A stretch of 64,000 nucleotides of DNA from Streptomyces sp. B1I3 (GTDB lineage Bacteria > Actinomycetota > Actinomycetes > Streptomycetales > Streptomycetaceae): the NCBI RefSeq assembly GCF_030816615.1, contig NZ_JAUSYD010000001.1, positions 6,470,501 through 6,534,500 on the forward strand, given 5' to 3'. How positions within the stretch are numbered: position 1 is the first letter of the stretch; the number at the start of each line of letters is the position of its first letter. The position numbers and the translations under genes were made by a program. Under the pieces are notes generated by a model. It made no database searches, was not told where the DNA came from, and saw only the letters and a program-made list of their open reading frames with translations. Of the stretch, positions 58,214 through 64,000 are shown piece by piece.

Positions 58214-59421
58214 GCAACGAGGAGCTCTCACAGCGCTGGCAGACCGCGCTGATGAACAACTACGGCACCCCGCAACTGCCCCTGGTCCGCGGCTCCGGCG
58301 CCCGGGTGTGGGACGCCGACGGCACCGAGTACCTCGACTTCGTCGGTGGTATCGCGGTGAACGCGCTCGGCCACGCCCACCCTGCCGTCGTCGAGGCCGT
58401 CTCCACCCAGATCGCCTCCCTCGGCCATGTCTCCAACCTCTTCATCGCCGAGCCGCCGGTGGCGCTCGGAGAGCGGCTGCTGCAGCTCTTCGGCCGGACG
58501 GGCAGGGTCTTCTTCTCCAACTCCGGCGCGGAGGCCAACGAAGCCGCGTTCAAGATCGGCCGGCTCACCGGGCGCACGCACATGGTCGCCACGGACGGGG
58601 GCTTCCACGGCCGGACCATGGGCGCCCTCGCCCTGACGGGTCAGCCCGGCAAGCGCGAGGCGTTCCAGCCGCTGCCCGGCGACGTCACGCACGTGCCGTA
58701 CGGAGACGTCGAGGCCCTCAGGGACGCGGTGACGACCGAGACGGCGCTGCTGATCATCGAGCCCATGCAGGGCGAGAACGGCGTGGTCGTCCCGCCTGCG
58801 GGTTATCTGGAAGCCGCCCGGGAGATCACCCGGGCCACCGGCACCCTGCTCGTACTGGACGAGGTGCAGACGGGTGTCGGCCGCTGCGGCCACTGGTTCG
58901 AGCACCAGGCCCACCAGGGGGTCGAACCGGACGTCGTCACGCTGGCCAAGGGCCTCGGCGGCGGACTGCCCATCGGCGCCACCGTCGCCTTCGGCGCGGC
59001 GGCCGGCCTGCTGCAGCCCGGCCAGCACGGCACGACGTTCGGCGGGAACCCCATCGCCTGTGCCGCCGGCCTCGCAGTCCTGGACACCCTCGCGGCCGAA
59101 GGCGTCCTGGACGAGGTGAAGCGGCTCGGGGAGAAGATCAGGAACGGGGTCGAGGGTCTGGGCCACCCGCTGGTCTCCCACGTCCGCGGCTCCGGCCTGC
59201 TGCTGGGTATCGTGCTCACCGGGCCCCTCGCACCGCAGGTGCAGCAGGCGGCTCAGGGAGCCGGACTCCTGGTGAACGCGCCCGCCCCCGATGTCGTGCG
59301 GCTCATGCCGCCGCTGATCATCGGTGACGCAGAGGTGGACGCGTTCCTGCGGATTCTTCCGGGAGCCCTCGACGCGGCCTACGGGGACGGACGATCCGGG
59401 GAGTCACGATCCGGAGAATGA
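58210..59421 (+). CDS. argD: Acetylornithine aminotransferase
   Basis: 403 residues, class III PLP aminotransferase. S-N-S-G-A-E-A-N near residue 104, PLP-contacting D in V-L-D-E-V-Q-T-G near 218, and Schiff-base lysine in T-L-A-K-G-L-G-G near 247. It converts N-acetylglutamate semialdehyde to N-acetylornithine. It starts in the ATGA overlapping the argB stop; argR follows after 10 bases. Confidence 0.97.
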   Translation: MSNEELSQRWQTALMNNYGTPQLPLVRGSGARVWDADGTEYLDFVGGIAVNALGHAHPAVVEAVSTQIASLGHVSNLFIAEPPVALGERLLQLFGRTGRVFFSNSGAEANEAAFKIGRLTGRTHMVATDGGFHGRTMGALALTGQPGKREAFQPLPGDVTHVPYGDVEALRDAVTTETALLIIEPMQGENGVVVPPAGYLEAAREITRATGTLLVLDEVQTGVGRCGHWFEHQAHQGVEPDVVTLAKGLGGGLPIGATVAFGAAAGLLQPGQHGTTFGGNPIACAAGLAVLDTLAAEGVLDEVKRLGEKIRNGVEGLGHPLVSHVRGSGLLLGIVLTGPLAPQVQQAAQGAGLLVNAPAPDVVRLMPPLIIGDAEVDAFLRILPGALDAAYGDGRSGESRSGE

Positions 59422-59431
59422 GGCGACGACG

Positions 59432-59968
59432 ATGACCGAGGCGCAGGAAACCGACCACGGCGGGCCGTCGGTGCCGCAGACCCGCACCGCACGCCACCGC
59501 AGGATCGTGGACATCCTGAACCGGCAGCCGGTGCGCTCGCAGAGCCAGCTGGCCCGGCTCCTCGCCGACGACGGGCTGAGTGTCACCCAGGCGACGCTCT
59601 CCCGCGACCTGGACGAGCTCGGCGCGGTGAAGATCCGCAACACCGGAGGCGAGCTGATCTACGCGGTGCCGAGCGAGGGTGGATTCCGTACCCCGCAGGC
59701 GCCGCTCGGCGGGTCGGCCAAGGAGGAGCGGATGCGCAGGCTCTCCGCCGAGCTGCTCATCTCCGCGGAGGCCTCGGCCAACCTCGTGGTGCTGCGCACG
59801 CCCCCGGGCGCCGCGCAGTTCCTCGCCTCGGCCATCGACCAGGCCGAACTCCAGGCGATCCTCGGCACGATCGCGGGCGACGACACACTCATGCTCATCA
59901 GCCGCGACCCGGCCGGCGGGCAGGCGCTGGCCGACCATCTGCTGAGGCTGGCCCAGAACGACGTCTGA
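59432..59968 (+). CDS. argR: Arginine repressor
   Basis: 178 residues. N-terminal winged helix with V-T-Q-A-T-L-S-R-D-L-D-E-L-G near residues 51-64. C-terminal hexamerisation and arginine-binding domain with I-A-G-D-D-T-L-M near 145. With arginine it binds ARG boxes before argC and argH. ATG at 59432 is preceded by GAGGCGACG; the open frame upstream overlaps argD and is not used. Last gene of the operon, converging on the transpeptidase gene with 14 bases between. Confidence 0.97.
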   Translation: MTEAQETDHGGPSVPQTRTARHRRIVDILNRQPVRSQSQLARLLADDGLSVTQATLSRDLDELGAVKIRNTGGELIYAVPSEGGFRTPQAPLGGSAKEERMRRLSAELLISAEASANLVVLRTPPGAAQFLASAIDQAELQAILGTIAGDDTLMLISRDPAGGQALADHLLRLAQNDV

Positions 59969-59982
59969 GCCGTCGGCGCCGG

Positions 59983-60684
59983 TCAGTACCGGGTGATCGC
60001 GGTCGGGCCCGACCGGGTGCCGACCGCGATGTGCGGCAGGCGGCCCGGATCGGCCCAGGCGAGGAGCCGGTCCATGGCAGCCGCCGGTACGGACACACAG
60101 CCGGCCGTCGCCCCCTTGCCGTCGACGTGGAGGAAGATGCCGGCGCCCCGGCCGCGTACCGGCCGCTCGTAGTTGTAGCCGATCACGAGCGCCCGGGCGT
60201 ACTGCGTTCCGTACGCCGCGAGGCGTTCGGCCTCCTCGGCCCGGCAGTCGTCCGGCAGGGGCTCCACCCAGCGGTTGTAGGCGCGCGAGGCGTTGTCCTG
60301 GCACCACCAGGAGTGGGCACCGATCCGGCGGTAGGGGTAGCGGGTGCCGGGCCGGGCGGCCTCGGTCCCGAAGGCGTACGGCAGGTCGTACAGGCCGGTG
60401 GGTGTGGTGTTCGTGCCCTGGGTGCGGGTGGCCCCCTCGACGAGGCCGTTCGCCCCGAAGCGGGCCGGGGCCGAGCCGGCCGCCACCCACCCGCCCCGCC
60501 GCCGGTCCCACCAGGTGAGCGTGCCGGTGGTGGAGCCGGCGCCGGGTGCCTCGGCGGTGATCAGCTGCGTACCGCCGCCCGTGTCGGCCAGCCGGCCGGG
60601 CAGGGACGGGCCGTCGGCGGGCCGGGCCCCGAGGGAACCGGCCAGCGCGAGCAGAACGGACGCGGCCACCAGGTGTCTGCGCAT
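59983..60684 (-). CDS. L,D-transpeptidase (YkuD-type) secreted protein
   Basis: 233 residues. Signal peptide R-R-H-L-V-A-A-S-V-L-L-A-L-A-G-S-L-G-A-R at the N-terminus. The catalytic block is I-F-L-H-V...A-T-A-G-C-V-S-V near residues 190-207, the H-x-G-C pattern of YkuD enzymes with the active cysteine. Likely a peptidoglycan 3-3 crosslinking or related enzyme outside the membrane. ATG 60682-60684 has TAGCGT 7 bases upstream and no ribosome binding site, so a leaderless mRNA is likely. It interrupts the arg genes on the opposite strand. Confidence 0.87.
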   Translation of the reverse strand: MRRHLVAASVLLALAGSLGARPADGPSLPGRLADTGGGTQLITAEAPGAGSTTGTLTWWDRRRGGWVAAGSAPARFGANGLVEGATRTQGTNTTPTGLYDLPYAFGTEAARPGTRYPYRRIGAHSWWCQDNASRAYNRWVEPLPDDCRAEEAERLAAYGTQYARALVIGYNYERPVRGRGAGIFLHVDGKGATAGCVSVPAAAMDRLLAWADPGRLPHIAVGTRSGPTAITRY

Positions 60685-60768
60685 GCGAGGGACGCTACGG
60701 CGCGCGGGGGCCCGCCACCCCCGCATCTGCTCCGGACGGCCCAGCGCCTCACCCCGCGGTCGGCGCGG

Positions 60769-60810
60769 CGGGCATGCCGGGCAGCGGCAGGTTGCGGCCC
60801 GGCATGCCCG
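60769..60810. repeat. 14-bp perfect inverted repeat
   Basis: CGGGCATGCCGGGC / GCCCGGCATGCCCG with a 14-base spacer. It lies in the 471-base gap between the transpeptidase gene and argH, which otherwise holds only promoter signals. Confidence 0.75.
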
Positions 60811-61062
60811 GTGCCGGTGACGACGTCCGGCTTCTTCCCGGAACAGCCGCTCAGGCCCTCGTCACACCGGCGCCGGAAGCGGTCGGCGTGCGGGGAACGA
60901 ACCGGGCCGCAGGACCTGAAGGACAGCCCACCGGAGCGACCGGCCCCGATCACCGGCTCGGCGCGTGCACACCACGGCCGTCTTCCGGAGGGACACATGC
61001 CGGGCGCGGAACAGCAGCCGCATGTCAATGCATGCGCGTTTCCACCGCCCTGACCGGCAACT

Positions 61063-61096
61063 TTGACAAACCATACGGCCTATCGCATAGTTATGC
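61063..61096 (+). promoter_or_regulatory. argH promoter with ARG-box motif
   Basis: TTGACA (61063-61068) and CATAGT (61086-61091) with a 17-base spacer. The -10 lies within the dyad GCATA-GT-TATGC (61085-61096), a form close to ArgR half-sites. A further AATGCATGC motif lies near 61028. Confidence 0.7.
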
Positions 61097-61155
61097 TGTT
61101 CGTGATCGCGCCGCGAGGCGGCCGCACACCCCTTGCACTCCCGAGGAGCACCCCA

Positions 61156-62589
61156 GTGAGCAACGGCACCGGTAACAGCGACGTACGCCTCTGGGGCGGC
61201 CGCTTCGCCGACGGCCCGGCCGAGGCCCTGGCCAAGCTGTCCGTCTCTGTCCACTTCGACTGGCGGCTCGCCCCGTACGACATCGCCGGCTCCCGTGCCC
61301 ACGCCCGTGCTCTCGGCAAGGCGGGCCTGCTCACCGGGGACGAACTGACCCGCATGATCGCCGGGCTCGACGCCCTGGAAGCGGATGTCGCCGACGGCTC
61401 GTTCACCGGCACCATCGAGGACGAGGACGTCCACACCGCCCTGGAGCGCGGCCTCCTGGAGCGGCTGGGCCCGGATCTCGGCGGCAAGCTGCGGGCCGGC
61501 CGCTCCCGCAACGACCAGATCGCCACGCTCTTCCGGATGTACCTGCGCGACCACGCCCGCACCATCGGCGGGCTGATCGCCGAACTCCAGGACGCGCTGG
61601 TCGGGCTCGCCGAGGCGCACCCGGACGTGGCCATGCCCGGCCGTACCCACCTCCAGCACGCACAGCCCGTCCTCTTCGCCCACCACGTCCTGGCACACGC
61701 CCAGGCCCTGGGGCGGGACGCCGAGCGCCTGCGGCAGTGGGACGGGCGGACCGCGGTCTCGCCGTACGGTTCCGGCGCGCTGGCCGGCTCCTCCCTCGGG
61801 CTCGACCCCGAGGCGGTCGCTGCCGAGCTCGGCTTCGAGCACGGTTCCTGCGGCAACTCCATCGACGGCACCGCGTCCCGGGACTTCGTCGCCGAGTTCG
61901 CGTTCATCACCGCGATGATCGGAGTCAACCTCTCGCGGATCGCCGAGGAGGTCATCATCTGGAACACGAAGGAGTTCTCCTTCGTCACCCTCCACGACGC
62001 CTTCTCCACCGGGTCGTCGATCATGCCGCAGAAGAAGAACCCGGACATCGCCGAGCTGGCGCGCGGCAAGTCCGGCCGCCTCATCGGCAACCTGACCGGC
62101 CTGATGGCGACGTTGAAGGCCCTGCCGCTCGCGTACAACCGCGACCTGCAGGAGGACAAGGAGCCGGTCTTCGACTCCTGCGACCAGCTCGAGGTCCTCC
62201 TCCCCGCCTTCACCGGCATGATGGCGACGCTCACCGTCAACCGGGAGCGCATGGAGGAGCTGGCACCGGCCGGTTTCTCACTCGCCACGGACATCGCCGA
62301 GTGGCTGGTCAAGCAGGGCGTTCCGTTCCGTGTCGCGCACGAGGTCGCGGGGGAGTGCGTGAAGGTGTGCGAGCAGCAGGGCATCGAACTGGACGAGCTG
62401 ACGGACGAGCAGTTCGCGAAGATCTCCGAGCACCTCACCCCCGAGGTGCGCACGGTCCTCGACGTGAGGGGAGCCCTCGCCTCGCGCGACGGCCGCGGCG
62501 GCACCGCCCCCTCTGCCGTCGCCGTCCAGCTCGCCGAGGTGAAGGCCGACCTGGCGGCGCAGCACGCCTGGGCCACCGCGCGCGGGTGA
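61156..62589 (+). CDS. argH: Argininosuccinate lyase
   Basis: 477 residues. R-L-W-G-G-R-F at the start, A-G-R-S-R-N-D-Q near residue 113, T-H-L-Q-H-A-Q-P-V near 160 and the fumarase-superfamily signature G-S-S-I-M-P-Q-K-K-N-P near 286 with the catalytic serine. It splits argininosuccinate to arginine and fumarate. GTG start with GAGGAG upstream. argG is not in the window. Expected to be ArgR-repressed from the promoter motif. Confidence 0.97.
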   Translation: MSNGTGNSDVRLWGGRFADGPAEALAKLSVSVHFDWRLAPYDIAGSRAHARALGKAGLLTGDELTRMIAGLDALEADVADGSFTGTIEDEDVHTALERGLLERLGPDLGGKLRAGRSRNDQIATLFRMYLRDHARTIGGLIAELQDALVGLAEAHPDVAMPGRTHLQHAQPVLFAHHVLAHAQALGRDAERLRQWDGRTAVSPYGSGALAGSSLGLDPEAVAAELGFEHGSCGNSIDGTASRDFVAEFAFITAMIGVNLSRIAEEVIIWNTKEFSFVTLHDAFSTGSSIMPQKKNPDIAELARGKSGRLIGNLTGLMATLKALPLAYNRDLQEDKEPVFDSCDQLEVLLPAFTGMMATLTVNRERMEELAPAGFSLATDIAEWLVKQGVPFRVAHEVAGECVKVCEQQGIELDELTDEQFAKISEHLTPEVRTVLDVRGALASRDGRGGTAPSAVAVQLAEVKADLAAQHAWATARG

Positions 62590-62593
62590 AGGA

Positions 62594-62655
62594 GGCATCG
62601 CGGGCGGTCTTTTCGGGAAGGCGTCCGGAACCGACCCAGAGGAGCCCGCGATGCC
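62594..62655 (+). promoter_or_regulatory. Inverted repeat pairing with the aldo/keto reductase start codon
   Basis: 12-bp perfect arms GGCATCGCGGGC (62594-62605) and GCCCGCGATGCC (62644-62655), spacer 38. The 3' arm contains the ATG of the next gene and lies just after its GAGGAG, so the mRNA could hide the start codon. It may also act as the argH terminator. Confidence 0.65.
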
Positions 62656-63622
62656 CTTCGCCCGCCTGAACCGAGCGACCACCCCGACCGCGCACATCGG
62701 GCTCGGCCTGGCAGCCGTCGGCAGGCCCGGCTACATCAACCTGCACCGCGACCGCGACCTGCCCGCCGACCGCAGCGTCGACGCGCTGCGGGCGCGTACC
62801 CACGAACTTCTGGACGCCGCCTACGCGCAGGGTGTCCGCTACTTCGACGTGGCCCGCTCCTACGGCCGTTCGGAGGAGTACCTCGCCGACTGGCTCACCG
62901 CCCGGCCCGACGTGACGGACGTCGTCATCGGCAGCAAGTGGGGCTACACCTACACGGCCGGCTGGCGTGTCGACGCCGAGGCGCACGAGGTGAAGGACCA
63001 CGGCCTGGCCACCTTCGAGCGTCAGCGGGCCGAGACCGCCGCGCTGCTCGGTGAGCGGCTCGACCTCTACCAGATCCATTCGGTGACGGCCGACAGTCCG
63101 GCGCTGAACGACAAGGACCTGCACGCGCGTCTGGCCGCGCTGGCCGCCGAGGGCACCACCGTCGGCGTCACCACGAGCGGGCCCGCCCAGGCGGACGCCG
63201 TCCGGGCCGCCCTCGCCGTGACCGTGGACGGCGAGCCCCTCTTCCGTACGGTGCAGGCCACCTACAACGCCCTGGAAACCTCCGCCGGGCCGGCGCTCGC
63301 CGAGGCGCACCAGGCGGGAGTCACGGTCATCGTCAAGGAGGCCATGGCCAACGGCCGGCTCGCCGGCACGCAGGCCCCGGCCGTCGTCCGGGAGATCGGG
63401 GCCGAGGCCGGACTGGACGCGGACGCCGTGGCCCTCGCGTTCGTGCTCCACCAGCCGTGGGCGGGTGTCGTGCTGTCCGGAGCGGCCACGGTCACCCAGC
63501 TCGCCGGCAATCTGCACGCCCCCGTCCTCGGCCTCGACGCGGACGGGCTGGACCGGCTGGACGCCCTGGTGGAGGAGCCGGAGGCGTACTGGCGCCACCG
63601 CTCCTCGCTGCCCTGGAGCTGA
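62651..63622 (+). CDS. Aldo/keto reductase
   Basis: 323 residues, NADPH-dependent TIM barrel. Catalytic tetrad: D in Y-F-D-V-A-R-S-Y near residue 75, Y in the same segment, K in G-S-K-W-G near 100 and H in Y-Q-I-H-S-V near 143. C-terminal cofactor-binding residues lie around S-G-A-A-T-V. Substrate unknown. ATG preceded by GAGGAG but partly within a hairpin arm (see neighbouring feature). Downstream of argH on the same strand. Confidence 0.92.
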   Translation: MPFARLNRATTPTAHIGLGLAAVGRPGYINLHRDRDLPADRSVDALRARTHELLDAAYAQGVRYFDVARSYGRSEEYLADWLTARPDVTDVVIGSKWGYTYTAGWRVDAEAHEVKDHGLATFERQRAETAALLGERLDLYQIHSVTADSPALNDKDLHARLAALAAEGTTVGVTTSGPAQADAVRAALAVTVDGEPLFRTVQATYNALETSAGPALAEAHQAGVTVIVKEAMANGRLAGTQAPAVVREIGAEAGLDADAVALAFVLHQPWAGVVLSGAATVTQLAGNLHAPVLGLDADGLDRLDALVEEPEAYWRHRSSLPWS

Positions 63623-63628
63623 GGCCGT

Positions 63629-64000
63629 TCACACCCAGTCGGCGAGCGCGTCGAAGTCCGTCGGCACCAGGCCCACCCGGGGATCGATCTGCCGCAGCAG
63701 GGCCCGCCCCGGGTGGTGGGCGGCGACCCACGCCGTGTCGATGTCCGTGATCTCGTCGTCGACCCAGGCGAACGGCCGCCCGGCCGCGTACGCGACGACG
63801 TACCGCGTCTTCCAGTACGTTCCGTCGCCGGTGGCTCCGTGCATGTCCGGCCAGTCGATGTACGGCAGTGGCGGCAGCCCGAGGTGCGGGCCGATCCACT
63901 CGTTCGCCTCGTCCTTCCAGGTGGAAGCCCAGACGAGTTCGTAGCGGTCGGTGAGGGTCAGCAGTTCGTCGCCGTGCCCGGGGTGGAGCAGCACGGGCAG
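63629..64000 (-). CDS. HAD-like protein (Swiss-army-knife RNA-repair HAD type), 5' end outside window
   Basis: About 123 C-terminal residues, open to the window edge. E-L-V-W-A-S-T-W and H-L-G-L-P-P-L-P-Y-I-D-W-P near the start and F-A-W-V-D-D-E near residue 80 fit the HAD fold subgroup linked to RNA-repair proteins and other short HAD hydrolases. V-D-D-E would be the metal-binding motif IV. The N-terminal D-x-D nucleophile motif lies beyond the window. Converges with the aldo/keto reductase gene, only 6 bases apart. Confidence 0.82.
   Translation of the reverse strand: MPVLLHPGHGDELLTLTDRYELVWASTWKDEANEWIGPHLGLPPLPYIDWPDMHGATGDGTYWKTRYVVAYAAGRPFAWVDDEITDIDTAWVAAHHPGRALLRQIDPRVGLVPTDFDALADWV

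Noticed and set aside
1..64000. CRISPR arrays, tRNA or rRNA genes, prophage or conjugative genes
   Set aside because: No regularly spaced repeats with unique spacers, no cloverleaf or rRNA-like sequence, and no integrase, terminase or transfer proteins were seen.

Overview
The window is chromosomal DNA from a high-GC actinomycete, almost certainly a Streptomyces. Codon third positions are strongly GC-biased, GTG starts are frequent, and the order helicase / glycine-betaine transporter / GlnA4 cluster / infC-rpmI-rplT / pheST / argCJBDR-argH is the conserved Streptomyces core order. There are no rRNA or tRNA genes, no CRISPR array and no intact insertion sequence.

Layout. 0-8.4 kb: 3' end of a DSHCT-type RNA helicase, an SPW-repeat membrane protein, an ADP-ribosylglycohydrolase, an iron-boxed siderophore-interacting protein, a 5'-3' exonuclease and a two-gene betaine-type ABC importer whose permease is fused to two substrate-binding domains. 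8.5-18.8 kb: XRE-cupin, TDT and LysR genes, then a gamma-glutamylated-amine catabolic cluster (amidotransferase, GntR, GlnA4-like synthetase, aldehyde dehydrogenase, SDR), a DUF2510 protein and a PLP enzyme. 19-22.8 kb: a membrane protein coupled to a type VII mycosin, SseB and DUF1844. 22.9-30.8 kb: the translation block infC-rpmI-rplT behind a structured leader, an rRNA/tRNA methyltransferase, a cytosolic sensor kinase, and pheST.

31-43 kb: an NsdA-like TPR regulator and a NUDIX hydrolase, then a rearranged zone. A 108-bp piece of the 3' end of a 3-hydroxybutyryl-CoA dehydrogenase gene (intact at 40.4 kb) is repeated at 33.2 kb, so the two copies bracket about 7.2 kb. That block holds a BcrABC-like module (ABC ATPase, PAP2 phosphatase, ABC permease) with its two-component system, an NTF2-like gene, a broken branched-chain aminotransferase and non-coding debris. 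43-49 kb: small housekeeping and regulatory genes, including an EamA/MocR pair whose start codons overlap on opposite strands. 49-55 kb: accessory genes (DUF6193, CGNR regulator, epoxide hydrolase, ArsR-type regulator, MFS pump lacking its N-terminus) bordered by similar 20-bp tandem repeats. 55-64 kb: arginine biosynthesis argCJBDR and argH with ArgR-type promoter motifs, an L,D-transpeptidase, an aldo/keto reductase and a partial HAD-type protein.

The most unusual signals are control elements. infC appears to start at ATC behind a leader with a 13-codon upstream ORF and an intrinsic terminator. The two-component response regulator appears to start at ATT. MocR and EamA share a CATG at overlapping starts. 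Many genes have a -10 hexamer only 5-8 bases before the start codon, as in leaderless mRNAs. Gene conversion inside the betaine transporter and an 8-residue repeat tail on ArgB are also unusual.
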